Assembly (NCBI GenBank): GCA_024711125.1
Contig: JANJTM010000066.1
Coordinates: 1-34,848, forward strand
DNA from: Rhodothermales bacterium
GTDB lineage: Bacteria > Bacteroidota > Rhodothermia > Rhodothermales > UBA10348
Direction: 5' to 3'
DNA: 34,848 nt
Shown: one piece after another, positions 1 through 8,364 of the stretch
How the letters are laid out: each line of letters opens with the position of its first letter
Position numbering within the stretch: the first letter of the stretch is position 1
Notes under the pieces: generated by a model
What the model was told of the DNA's origin: nothing
Database searches by the model: none
Seen by the model: the letters and a program-made list of their open reading frames with translations, nothing else
Program-made: the position numbers and the translations under genes

Positions 1-200
1 CGGGACCCACCACAAAAAAAAAAAACCACCAACCAACAAAATAAAAAACACTAGAAAAAATACACACACTTAAAATCCAAAAACAAAGGCCAACAAATGA
101 GCGGGGTGGTAATGCAGGCGGCGCCACAGACAACCACCGCCCGGCCCGGCCGCAACCAGGTCCCGCCGCCCCGTCTCGCGTCTTCCCGGGGAAGCGCCGA
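1..200. other. A/C-rich low-complexity edge, no gene
   Basis: The first ~95 bases are almost only A and C, with A-runs of 12, 6 and 6, in sharp contrast with the high-GC DNA that follows. Bases 96-200 return to normal GC composition. I see no coding frame here. CTTCCCGGGGAAG at 182-194, just past the stop of the minus-strand gene at 201, could form a very small hairpin but has no T-tract, so I do not call it a terminator. The composition may be real intergenic DNA or a poor-quality contig end. Confidence 0.6.
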
Positions 201-3200
201 TTACTTCAGCAGGACCATCTGACGGGTGGCCGTCGCCCGCTCCGTGCTGAGGCGGTAGATGTACGTTCCGCTCGGCAGCGACGACGCGTCGAACGTCACC
301 GACTGGCGTCCCGCGAACGCCTGCCCGTCAAAGAGAACCTGGACCTCGCGCCCGAGCACGTCGAAGACGACGAGGCGGGCGTGGCCGGTCTCCGGCATCG
401 AGAAGTCGATCGTCGTCACCGGGTTGAACGGGTTCGGATAGTTCTGCGCGAGCACGAACTCGTCGGGCACTTCGGCACCCGGTTCGGCTTCGTTCGCCGT
501 CGAGATGGCCGCGGCGAACTGGTAGAGACCGCCGTTGGCCGTTCCCACGATGATTCCGCCGCCTACACCCGGAGCCACGAAGGTGATCTCCTGGCCCCGG
601 AGCTGGAAGAACTGCCAGGAGCCCATGCCTCCGATCGGATCCTCAAGGCGGTAGACGCCGCTGCCCCACGTGGCCACGTAGAGGTCGTCGTCGCTGTCCA
701 CCGGATCGCCGTCGAGCACCGTGTCGTCCAGGTCGAACGCCAGCGAGCGGGCTTCGGGGCCCACCGGGTCGCCCGGATTGATGCGCAGGCCGGTGTCGAC
801 CCAGGTCCACAGGTTCTGCGGCATGCCGAGATCGATCTTGAACACGCCCAATCCGGTCGCGGCGAAGAGCACGTCCGGGTTGTCGGGCGAGAACTCCAGG
901 TCGAAGATGTGACCGCCCGACATGAGCACGAGGTCGTCATTGACGAGCGTGCCGCCCAGGGGCTCCCACGTCTGGGTGAAGTCGTTCGTGACGAATACCC
1001 CGCGACCGAACGTTCCGGCGTAAATGGTCCCTTCCGTGTCGGGGTCGGCCACGAGCGACCACGGCGTGTCGGCGTCGACCCAGGGCAGTGAACCGCCGAG
1101 CGTCCAGTTGGTACCGCCGTCCAGCGAGAAGAAGACCTTGCCGTCATTCGCCGAGATGTAGAGGAACCCGTTGATGTCCTCCTCGATCGCGAAGATGTTC
1201 ACCCAGCCCTGCGGCACGTTGGCCAGGTTCGGCTCGGACGCCGTCCAGGTGAGGCCGCCGTTGTCGCTGTAGTACAGGCCGGCGTGACCCCAGGTCGCGA
1301 GCCAGATGCGGCCGTTCGAGTCCTGCATCAGGTCGTTCGGATGCAGCGGGTACGGCAGGCCTTCCGAACACTGGCGCCAGCGGTTGGCCACGAAGGCGTC
1401 CGGCACCGTGTAGTACGGGCTGCCCGCGACCGGACGGGGGATCTGGCAGATCACCGCGCCGGTGAGCGACGGGGCTCCCTGGTACAGGCCGACGATCAGG
1501 CGCTCGAACTCCTCGGGACCGTTGATGCCGTCATCGACGGTGTAGCGGTAGACGAGCGCCTTCTGCGCCACCGTCGGCGCCGGGAACTTGAACGCCTCGC
1601 CGATGATCTGGGCCGAGTTGTTTACCGTGACCGAGTCCGTGGTGCCCGAGTCCACGGTCGAGACCGTGGGCAGGAACGTGTTCACGAACACGGTCGCGTT
1701 CAGCGTTGCGAAGAAGGTGTCGACCGGCGTCGGAGCCGCCAGCGACGAGATCAGCCAGTCCGGGCCGATCGTCGGGCTGGGATCGAGCGCTCCGGCCGAC
1801 AGCGTCACCGGGCTCTGAAGGATGAGGTCGGCCGGGAGCACGTTCTCGACGACGATGCACTGGGCGGCCGACGGTCCGTTGTTCGTAACCGTGACGGTAT
1901 AGGCCGCAAGGTCACCCGGGTACAGCACCGGGGTCGCCTCGATTTCGAGATCGGCGTACGCGTTCGGGAACGCCTCGATGCCGGTGTACGAGAACGGGAA
2001 GTACCCCGGCACCGTCCACGGGGACGCGCCGACGGTCACCGGCTCGAACGACGAGTCGACGTGCAGCTCGTCCCCCGGGCAGACGGCCGGGGCACCGCCG
2101 TTGTACTGGATCGACGCGTAGTTGCCGTCACCGGGATTCGCGAGCGGGAAGATGTGGAAGTGGTCCCGTCCGAGGCCGCCGTTGACGGTGACGGCGATCG
2201 CCGGGATGAAACCCAGCAGATCGGTGCCCATCGGGTACGTGTAGATCGTGTCGTTTCCGTTCAAGCCGTTAATGACCAGGGTCGCCGTCGGGTTGACGAA
2301 ATCGATGCGCTCCGAGGTGTCCGAGTCGATGCGCGACACGTTGTTGTCCACCGTGTCGTCGTCACCGAGCGTGACGGAATCGTCGGCGGCCGTGAAGTTG
2401 AAGATGCGGTTCGCGGCGACCACGTTGTCGAAGATCGGGTCGAGGCCGAAATAGGACAGGTCGAAGCCCGGCGCGTAGGTGTACGTACCGGTGTGTTCGT
2501 CCACGGCGACGTGCGTGATGGTCGTGAACGGAACCGCCCCGTTCAGGATCGTCATCGAGTCGAAGCCGGCCCCGAGGTCCACCATGAAGTCGCCGATCGT
2601 CAACAGGTCCGCGTCGATGGACACGGCCTCGTCCCCGTTCGTTCCGTAGAGGGAGGGAACGAGCGTGAAGCCCGGCGGAGGCACGGGGATCGACAGGTTG
2701 AGATCGATCACCTCGAGATTCGGGAACGTGTAGCGGATGACATCGGGAGCCGAGGAGAACAGGGTCACGGTCGTGCCGTCGATCGTGCCGTCGCTCGGCT
2801 GCGCCGAAACCGTTCCGCCCGACTGCACGCCGTCGTACAGGCTCTGGATGTCGTCGAAGTAGCCGATCACGTCCGGAGCGTCGAGCAGCCCCGCGGGAAG
2901 CAGGTCGGTCGATACGAAGAACGGGGCAAGGTTCGTGGGGTCGACCGTCGCCAGCGGGTAGTCTCCCACCGCCGCGAACGACAGGTTGACCACCATGGGG
3001 CCGGTCACGCTGCCCAGTCCGTTCGGGAACGCCTGGTAGGACTCGGCGACGAGCGAATTCTCGGTCTGCGCGAGCACGCCCACCTGGGCGTTGTCGCACG
3101 CAGTACCCGACGTGTTGATGCCGGTATCGCCGGAATCGCTGTCGTCGTCCTGGACGAGCGCGACGCAGATTCCGTATTCGAAGGCCGCGCCGAGCGAGGC

Positions 3201-3965
3201 CGAGGCCGGGCTCGGCGAACCGTCGAGCATGGTGTCGATGCGGTTGTTGCTGACGGTCGCGCCGTTGACGCTGGCCAGGTGCATGCCGATGCCGCCGGTG
3301 CTTTCGTCGAACGGCACCGTGCCGTCACCGATGTCCTGGACCAGGTTTCCCGTGATGGAGAGGTTCGCGATGGACGACCGGTTGCCCGGGGTGCCGGCGC
3401 CCAGCGTATGGATCCCGTACGAATAGTTGTAGGTCGGCGCCGCGACCGGCTCGGCCCGCTCGATGCCCAGGATGCGGTTGTTGACGACGGAGACGTTCGT
3501 CACGGCCGTACCCGTAACCTGCACACCTGCCCACGTGGACTGGTTTACGCTGCCGTCGATCTCGAACCCGCGGAACGTCACGTTCGACGCCGAGATGACG
3601 ACGGCCGCCGCCCGGTCAGCCGGGGGGGCCGCGACGATCACCGGCGGCACGATGCGGGATTCGCCCGCACCGCGGCCCACGGCCCATCCGGTCGAAAGGA
3701 ACTTTTCGCCCCGGACCGTGAGCGGCTTGTCGATTTCGACGAACTCGGGGTAGACGCCGTCGTCCACGACGATCAGGTCACCCGCCGACGCACGGAAATC
3801 GATCGTGTACTGGATGGACGCGCAGGGGGTCACCACCGTGGTGCCGCACGTGAGAACGTCGGTGCCGGTGTCGACGTCGACGAAGAACGTCGTCTGCGCC
3901 TTGACGGGGGCGGCCGCAAGCAGCAGCAGGGCAAGGGCGGCTGTGGCGGTCTTGGCAAGTCTCAT
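201..3965 (-). CDS. Large secreted beta-helix/DUF11/BNR protein with T9SS sorting tail
   Basis: A secreted protein of about 1254 residues, probably exported by Sec and then by the type IX system. MRLAKT begins a clear signal peptide ending near PVKAQ. ATG at 3971, two codons upstream, is equally possible; earlier in-frame starts add a basic, non-signal N-terminus. Residues ~40-300 look like a parallel beta-helix (right-handed helix repeats with NNRI-type turns). Residues ~665-790 hold a DUF11-like domain (YTVTVTNNGPSAA). Residues ~875-1145 carry BNR/Ycf48-like propeller repeats (YYSDNGGLTW, FFSLDGGTNW). The last 81 residues are a type A T9SS sorting domain (QNYPNPFNPVTTI...GTYIYRL). The modules between are Asp/Thr-rich and unrecognised. 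Substrate and role are unknown; a cell-surface or released protein is likely. It stands alone, 315 bp downstream of the metal-transport operon. Confidence 0.9.
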   Translation of the reverse strand: MRLAKTATAALALLLLAAAPVKAQTTFFVDVDTGTDVLTCGTTVVTPCASIQYTIDFRASAGDLIVVDDGVYPEFVEIDKPLTVRGEKFLSTGWAVGRGAGESRIVPPVIVAAPPADRAAAVVISASNVTFRGFEIDGSVNQSTWAGVQVTGTAVTNVSVVNNRILGIERAEPVAAPTYNYSYGIHTLGAGTPGNRSSIANLSITGNLVQDIGDGTVPFDESTGGIGMHLASVNGATVSNNRIDTMLDGSPSPASASLGAAFEYGICVALVQDDDSDSGDTGINTSGTACDNAQVGVLAQTENSLVAESYQAFPNGLGSVTGPMVVNLSFAAVGDYPLATVDPTNLAPFFVSTDLLPAGLLDAPDVIGYFDDIQSLYDGVQSGGTVSAQPSDGTIDGTTVTLFSSAPDVIRYTFPNLEVIDLNLSIPVPPPGFTLVPSLYGTNGDEAVSIDADLLTIGDFMVDLGAGFDSMTILNGAVPFTTITHVAVDEHTGTYTYAPGFDLSYFGLDPIFDNVVAANRIFNFTAADDSVTLGDDDTVDNNVSRIDSDTSERIDFVNPTATLVINGLNGNDTIYTYPMGTDLLGFIPAIAVTVNGGLGRDHFHIFPLANPGDGNYASIQYNGGAPAVCPGDELHVDSSFEPVTVGASPWTVPGYFPFSYTGIEAFPNAYADLEIEATPVLYPGDLAAYTVTVTNNGPSAAQCIVVENVLPADLILQSPVTLSAGALDPSPTIGPDWLISSLAAPTPVDTFFATLNATVFVNTFLPTVSTVDSGTTDSVTVNNSAQIIGEAFKFPAPTVAQKALVYRYTVDDGINGPEEFERLIVGLYQGAPSLTGAVICQIPRPVAGSPYYTVPDAFVANRWRQCSEGLPYPLHPNDLMQDSNGRIWLATWGHAGLYYSDNGGLTWTASEPNLANVPQGWVNIFAIEEDINGFLYISANDGKVFFSLDGGTNWTLGGSLPWVDADTPWSLVADPDTEGTIYAGTFGRGVFVTNDFTQTWEPLGGTLVNDDLVLMSGGHIFDLEFSPDNPDVLFAATGLGVFKIDLGMPQNLWTWVDTGLRINPGDPVGPEARSLAFDLDDTVLDGDPVDSDDDLYVATWGSGVYRLEDPIGGMGSWQFFQLRGQEITFVAPGVGGGIIVGTANGGLYQFAAAISTANEAEPGAEVPDEFVLAQNYPNPFNPVTTIDFSMPETGHARLVVFDVLGREVQVLFDGQAFAGRQSVTFDASSLPSGTYIYRLSTERATATRQMVLLK

Positions 3966-4280
3966 TTCCATCGCTCTGGGCGGGTGTGTCGCTGGGAATA
4001 GGCGTGTCGAACGCCTCGGGAGGGCATCCGTGCGGCGACCCCGGGGGGCAGCCGGACTTCTTTGAGGATGGGAACGGCCCAATTTGTCGATTTCGCTTTC
4101 CATGCGGAGAAAAATCTCGGCGAAGGGAGACAGCGAAGAGGCCGCAGGAGGTCATGCCGGCGTTCCGGTCGTCCGGCCGGGTCCGGAATCGGAACCCGGG
4201 ATCCGGCGCCCGGACATCCGGGGGTCCGGGCCGCGGCCTCCGGTCCGGACGGCGCCGACCATGGTAATACCGGGCGTCGC
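3966..4280. other. Intergenic region with clustered TCCGG motifs
   Basis: This 315-bp gap lies between the last gene of the metal-transport operon and the start of the T9SS-tailed protein, both on the minus strand. Bases 4164-4248 contain eight copies of TCCGG and several overlapping inverted repeats, including a perfect 8-bp stem at 4208-4231. The part next to the T9SS gene (3966-4110) is lower in GC and should hold its promoter, but I could not pick out a convincing one. I see no conserved small gene. Confidence 0.5.
4208..4231 (-). terminator. Possible GC-rich hairpin terminator of the metal operon
   Basis: GCCCGGAC (4208-4215) pairs perfectly with GTCCGGGC (4224-4231) around an 8-nt loop, about 50 bp after the stop codon of the last permease gene. 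No T-run follows on the minus strand, so it may instead be an RNA-stabilising or REP-like structure. Confidence 0.3.
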
Positions 4281-5393
4281 CTAGAGTTCCTCCACCGCGC
4301 GCGCGGCAACCGCGCGGCCGTCGGGTGTGAGCGCCAGCACGCCCTCGTCGATGCGGACGAGCCCGGACCGGCGCGCGCGCGAGACCGCATCCGACGCGAC
4401 GTCGGGCTTCCACCTCAGATGCTCGACCAGGTGTTCGGAACGGCACGTGATGCCGCGATCGGGGTCGCGTTCGTGCTGCAGCAGGTGCACGAGGAGCATG
4501 CGCTCGGTGAACGTCCGGCGTTGCCGCTCGCGGCGAAGCGCCCCGGCGACGAGCCCGCGCTCGGGCGCGAAGAGATACGCCGCGGCGAACGCGAGCCCGA
4601 CGACGGTAGCCATGGAGCCGCCGATGGAGGCATCCAGGGCGCGCGCCAGCCAGTAGCCGCCGATCGCCGACAGGCCTCCGATGACGACCGAGAGAACGAG
4701 GAGCGTCTTGAGGCGGTCGGTGAGGACATACGCGGCGGCCGGCGGTCCGATCATCAGGGCGACCACCAGGATGGACCCCACGGCGTCGAACGCTCCGACG
4801 GCGGTCACGGAGACGAGCGCCATGAGCAGGTAGTGGATCAGGGCCGGCGCGAATCCGAGCGCCGCGGCGAGACCCGCGTCGAAGGTCGCCACCTTCAGTT
4901 CCTTGTAGAAGAGAAGGATGAACCCGAGGTTGATCAGCGCGATGCCGCCCATTACCCACAGCGAGCGCGGACCGAGATCGAGCCCCAGGGGCGCGAAGCG
5001 GTCGAAGGGTGCGAACGCGATCTCGCCGAGCAGGACCGCGTCGACGTCGAGGTGCACGTCGCCGGCGTTACGCGCGATCAGCAGCACGCCGACGCTGAAC
5101 AACACCGGGAATACGATGCCGATCGCCGCGTCCTCCTTCAGCAGGCGCGAGCGACCGATGAACTCCACGAGCGATACCGTTACGAGTCCGGTGGCCGCGG
5201 CCCCTACGATCAGCCAAGGTGACGAAAGATCGCCCGTGAGCAGGAACCCCACGACGATGCCCGGCAGGATGGAGTGGCTGACCGCGTCGCTCATCATGGC
5301 CATGCGGCGCAGCACCAGGAACGCGCCCGGGAGCGCGCAGGCAGCTGCCACGACCACGGCCACGAGCTGGATTTCGAGTTGTGCCGCGCTCAC
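4281..5393 (-). CDS. Metal ABC importer permease 2 with winged-helix tail
   Basis: Inner-membrane permease of the ABC-3 family (TroCD/MntB/ZnuB-like), importing Mn, Zn or Fe from the periplasmic binding protein. The first ~270 of 370 residues hold about eight hydrophobic segments and family motifs (VLRRMAMMSDAVSHSILPGI near the N-terminus, VGAFDAVGSILVVALMIGPPAAA later). The last ~85 residues are soluble: RTFTERMLLVHLL...LTPDGRAVAARAVEEL reads as a DtxR/MntR-like winged helix. The start is GTG at 5393, because its GTGA overlaps the stop of the upstream permease (5390-5392). The open frame runs further upstream but only as an overlap of the other permease gene. The two permeases are homologous and probably form a heterodimer with the ATPase at 6540-7313. 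Confidence 0.9.
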   Translation of the reverse strand: MSAAQLEIQLVAVVVAAACALPGAFLVLRRMAMMSDAVSHSILPGIVVGFLLTGDLSSPWLIVGAAATGLVTVSLVEFIGRSRLLKEDAAIGIVFPVLFSVGVLLIARNAGDVHLDVDAVLLGEIAFAPFDRFAPLGLDLGPRSLWVMGGIALINLGFILLFYKELKVATFDAGLAAALGFAPALIHYLLMALVSVTAVGAFDAVGSILVVALMIGPPAAAYVLTDRLKTLLVLSVVIGGLSAIGGYWLARALDASIGGSMATVVGLAFAAAYLFAPERGLVAGALRRERQRRTFTERMLLVHLLQHERDPDRGITCRSEHLVEHLRWKPDVASDAVSRARRSGLVRIDEGVLALTPDGRAVAARAVEEL

Positions 5394-6526
5394 GATCCCG
5401 ATCCTCCGCCCCGCGGCGAGCGCAGCAGCTCGCGGGCCCGTTCGGTGCCGGCCTCGGTGAGCGCCCACTCCCGGGACGCGGTCCGGACCACGTAACCCCG
5501 CTCCAGGAGAAAACGGAGCGAGCGCTTCGCCGCCCCGGTCGGCCGGGCCATCATGTCGAGCACCCGCCGGTCGTGCGGATGGCCCGGCACCTCGTGCTGC
5601 GCCGACAGGGCGTACAGGTCGAGCAGCACGGCGTCCATGCGAAGCCGCCGCCCCGAGCGGAACTCGCGCAACCGTTGCCATACGACCCCACGCCGCGGGG
5701 CCGCCAGCAGCGAAAGCGCAACCATCGCCCCGGCGCAGAGCACGATGACCGGTCCGGTCGGAAGCCGGTTCGCCGTCGCGCTGAGCACCGCCCCGGTCAC
5801 ACCCGAGAGCGCGCCGAAAACGCCCGCGAGCACGACCATGGTGGATAGCCGGTCGGTCCACTGCCGCGCCGCAGCCGCCGGCGTGATGAGCAGGGCGCTC
5901 ATCAGGACGACGCCGACCGTCTGCAGCCCGATGACGATGGAAACCACCAGCAGCGTCGTCAGCAGGAGATCGGCCTTCCGCATGCCCAGCCCCATGCTCT
6001 CTCCGAACTCCCGGTCGAAGGCGAGCAACTTGCACTCCTTCCAGGCGGCCAGGAGGAGGAACAGCGTGACCAGCGCGATGGCCGTCATGAGGAGGACGTC
6101 CCCGGCGAGCAGCGCGGCGGCCTGGCCGAAGAGATACGATTCGAGTCCGGCCTGGTTGGCATCCGGGCGTCGCTGGATGATGGTCAGCAGAACGAGGCCG
6201 AACCCGAAGAACACCGAGAGCAGGAGTCCGAGCGCACTGTCCATGCGGACCCGTGACGACCGCGTGACCGAGAGCACCAACAGCGCGCCGAGCCAGCCTG
6301 CCAACGCGGCGCCCAGGACGAGCACGAGAGGAGCCTTGCTCCCTGTCAGCAGGAACGCGAGCGCGATGCCCGGCAGGGCGGCGTGGGACATCGCATCACC
6401 GAGCAGGCTCTGCCGGCGCAGCACGGCGAAGGACCCCAGCGCCCCGCTCGTGAGGCCGAGCACGGCGGCCCCGGCCGCGACGGTTCGCAGCGTATAGTCC
6501 GAGGCGAGTTGCTGCAGGATGTCCAT
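5390..6526 (-). CDS. Metal ABC importer permease 1 with winged-helix tail
   Basis: Inner-membrane ABC-3 family permease of 378 residues, partner of the permease at 4281-5393. Residues ~1-285 contain the transmembrane bundle (VLRRQSLLGDAMSHAALPGI; QTVGVVLMSALLITPAAAARQW). Residues ~300-378 form a soluble tail with a winged-helix look (AKRSLRFLLERGYVV...LTEAGTERARELL), like the C-terminal half of MarR/DtxR-type DNA-binding modules. The ATG at 6526 is chosen because MDILQQLASDY begins the usual short N-terminus. Upstream in-frame residues overlap the ATPase gene end. It lies 13 bp after the ATPase stop and overlaps the next permease by 4 bp. The metal cannot be decided from this subunit. Confidence 0.9.
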   Translation of the reverse strand: MDILQQLASDYTLRTVAAGAAVLGLTSGALGSFAVLRRQSLLGDAMSHAALPGIALAFLLTGSKAPLVLVLGAALAGWLGALLVLSVTRSSRVRMDSALGLLLSVFFGFGLVLLTIIQRRPDANQAGLESYLFGQAAALLAGDVLLMTAIALVTLFLLLAAWKECKLLAFDREFGESMGLGMRKADLLLTTLLVVSIVIGLQTVGVVLMSALLITPAAAARQWTDRLSTMVVLAGVFGALSGVTGAVLSATANRLPTGPVIVLCAGAMVALSLLAAPRRGVVWQRLREFRSGRRLRMDAVLLDLYALSAQHEVPGHPHDRRVLDMMARPTGAAKRSLRFLLERGYVVRTASREWALTEAGTERARELLRSPRGGGSGS

Positions 6527-6539
6527 GGCCCCTCGCGGT

Positions 6540-7313
6540 TCAGGTTCCGCCCGCGGCCGAGGCGACGTCAAGGAACGCTACGCGGCCTCCGTACGTGAGG
6601 CGGAGATTGTCCTCGGTGAAGACCTGCGGAACCGGACCGGACGCGACCCGGCGCACGTTCAGCAGGAGCACCTCGTCGAAATACTCCCGCACGGTCTGCA
6701 GGTCGTGGTGCACGACCAGCACGGTCCGGCCCCGGGCACGAAGATCCCGGAGCAGGGCGACGATGGCCTTCTCGGTGGTCGCATCGACCCCCTGGAACGG
6801 CTCGTCCATGAAATAGACCTGCGCGTCCTGGACGAGCGCGCGCGCCAGGAAGACGCGCTGCTGCTGCCCGCCCGACAACTGGCTGATCTGCCGGTCGGCG
6901 AAATCGGCCATCGATACCTGCTCCAGGGCATCGAGCGCCAGGCGGCGTTCGTCCCTTCCTGGCCGCCGGAACCAGCCCAGCCTCCCGTAAAGGCCCATCG
7001 TGACGACGTCGAGCACGCTGGTCGGAAAGTCCCAGTCGACGCTGCCCCGTTGGGGCACGTATCCGACCAGGCGGCGCTGCTCGCCGTACGGGCGCCCGTG
7101 GATCAGCACGTCGCCGGCCGCCGGCCTTACCAATCCCAGGATCGCCTTGATGAGGGTGGTCTTGCCGGCGCCGTTGGGTCCGACCACTGCCATGAGCACA
7201 CCGGGGGGCACCACGAGGTCGATGTCCCACAGCACGGGGTGCTCCCGGTAGGCCACCGTAAGGTCCCGTACCTCGATGGCCGGCGCGCGCGGGGATCCGG
7301 TGGCGTCATTCAC
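6540..7313 (-). CDS. Metal ABC importer ATPase subunit
   Basis: Cytoplasmic ATPase of 257 residues that drives the two permeases encoded downstream. Walker A is GPNGAGKT (~45-52), the Q-loop is in YVPQRGSVDWDFP, the signature is LSGGQQQR, Walker B is VYFMDEP and the switch His is in VVHHD. The PQR-x-x-DWDFP stretch is typical of MntB/TroB/ZnuC-family ATPases. The start is GTG at 7313: the eight bases GTGAATGA contain both this start and the TGA stop of the binding-protein gene. The ATG inside that overlap is out of frame. Translational coupling with the lipoprotein gene is likely. Confidence 0.93.
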   Translation of the reverse strand: MNDATGSPRAPAIEVRDLTVAYREHPVLWDIDLVVPPGVLMAVVGPNGAGKTTLIKAILGLVRPAAGDVLIHGRPYGEQRRLVGYVPQRGSVDWDFPTSVLDVVTMGLYGRLGWFRRPGRDERRLALDALEQVSMADFADRQISQLSGGQQQRVFLARALVQDAQVYFMDEPFQGVDATTEKAIVALLRDLRARGRTVLVVHHDLQTVREYFDEVLLLNVRRVASGPVPQVFTEDNLRLTYGGRVAFLDVASAAGGT

Positions 7314-8244
7314 GGGCGAGTGCCTCGGCCAGGGTTTCGGCGTTGGACCGCAGCATGCCCGGGTAGGTCGAAGCCGGCGTTCCGGGCGATCCCAGCGCGT
7401 CCCCGAACAGCGTTCCCCCGAGGCGCACGTCGTGACCGCGGGACCGGACGGCCGCGAGCACGGCTTCCATTCCGCGCGAAGACACCGAGGTCTCGAGGAA
7501 CAGCGCCGGAATCCGGCGCTCAGCCACGAATTCGGCCAGGTCCTGCACATCGGCCGTGCCCGCCTCGGCCGCCGTCGACAGGCCCTGCAATCCCCGGACC
7601 TCGAATCCGTAGGCCCGTCCGAAGTACCCGAACGCGTCGTGCGAGGTCACGACGACGCGGTCCCGGGGCGCGATCCGCGCGATGGTGCGGCGCACGTAGG
7701 CGTCAGCGGAGTCCATTTCTGCCAGGTAGGCATCCCGTCGCCCGGCGAACGCCTCGGCAGACGCCGGATCCGCGGCCGTCAACGCCTCGGCGACCCGCAG
7801 GACCGCCAGCCGCCAGAGCGCCGGGTCGAACCAGACGTGCGGATCGTGGCTGCCCGAGAACTGCTCGGACCGCAGCAGGGAGTCCTCCGGGATCGCGTCG
7901 GCCACGGCGACGGTGCGATCGCCTCGCGCCGCCATGCGCTCGAACAGGTCGACCATCTTGCCCTCCAGGTGCAACCCGTTGTACAGCACCAGGTCGGCCT
8001 CGGCCATGCGGGATACGTCGCCCTCCGAAGCCTTGAAGAGGTGCGGATCGACACCGGGGCCCATGAGGCCGGTGACGACGGCGCGGTCGCCCGCGATCCT
8101 TGCCGCCGCCTCGGCGATCATGCCCGTCGTGGCCACCACGCGGAGCGATCCGTCACGGGTTTCCTCCGGGCCTCGGGCGCATCCGGACGCTGTCGCCAGG
8201 ATCGCCGGGAGGGCCAGGACGAGGAAGGGGGTGTTCCTGCGCAT
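7306..8244 (-). CDS. TroA/ZnuA-like metal-binding lipoprotein
   Basis: Periplasmic cluster A-I solute-binding protein of 312 residues that delivers a divalent metal to the ABC permeases. The N-terminus is a lipoprotein signal (lipobox ATASGC, Cys22). Likely metal ligands are H68 (VDPHLF), H136 (HDPHVWFDP), H202 (TSHDAFGYF) and D282 (LFGDALG). A three-His plus Asp set resembles zinc/manganese TroA; most Mn-specific relatives have Glu at the third position. The His-rich loop usual in ZnuA is absent. First gene of the four-gene importer operon; it overlaps the ATPase start by 8 bp. Zinc is my preferred substrate, but Mn or Fe is not excluded. Confidence 0.93.
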   Translation of the reverse strand: MRRNTPFLVLALPAILATASGCARGPEETRDGSLRVVATTGMIAEAAARIAGDRAVVTGLMGPGVDPHLFKASEGDVSRMAEADLVLYNGLHLEGKMVDLFERMAARGDRTVAVADAIPEDSLLRSEQFSGSHDPHVWFDPALWRLAVLRVAEALTAADPASAEAFAGRRDAYLAEMDSADAYVRRTIARIAPRDRVVVTSHDAFGYFGRAYGFEVRGLQGLSTAAEAGTADVQDLAEFVAERRIPALFLETSVSSRGMEAVLAAVRSRGHDVRLGGTLFGDALGSPGTPASTYPGMLRSNAETLAEALARE

Positions 8245-8265
8245 GGTTCCGGGTCGATTGGGTAT

Positions 8266-8288
8266 GGGGTCGACCGCGGAACGACCCC
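8266..8288. promoter_or_regulatory. Inverted repeat in leader of metal-importer operon
   Basis: GGGGTCG (8266-8272) and CGACCCC (8282-8288) form a perfect 7-bp inverted repeat with a 9-bp spacer, 22 bp upstream of the lipoprotein start codon. Its place and symmetry fit an operator or a leader hairpin. No regulator gene for it lies in the window, and the match to a known Fur, Zur or MntR box is poor. Confidence 0.35.
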
Positions 8289-8326
8289 TGCCGCCTCTCC
8301 CGGCGGGGCCGTACGCTCGAGGAAAT

Positions 8327-8357
8327 GCCCCGGGAGTCGGTCCGCGACCCCCGGGGC
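8327..8357 (-). terminator. Hairpin terminator after TolB-like gene
   Basis: GCCCCGGG (8327-8334) pairs with CCCGGGGC (8350-8357), and an inner GTCG/CGAC stem (8336-8339 and 8345-8348) extends it past one A/C mismatch, leaving a 5-nt loop. It starts 7 bp after the stop codon at 8365. On the minus strand it is followed by ATTTCC, a weak T-run. It would separate the propeller gene from the metal-importer operon. Confidence 0.6.
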
Positions 8358-8364
8358 CCGGCGC

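Noticed and set aside
182-194. Terminator of the T9SS-tailed gene
   Set aside because: The inverted repeat CTTCCCGGGGAAG leaves a loop of only one to three bases and has no T-tract.
1284-4001. Long open frame on the plus strand opposite the T9SS-tailed gene
   Set aside because: It is the reverse complement of a strongly supported secreted protein; its Arg/Val/Asp-rich translation has no motif and its length is a result of high GC.
5394-6035. N-terminal extension of the second metal permease
   Set aside because: It lies entirely inside the first permease gene in another frame; the GTG start at 5393 gives the normal family N-terminus and a 4-bp overlap.
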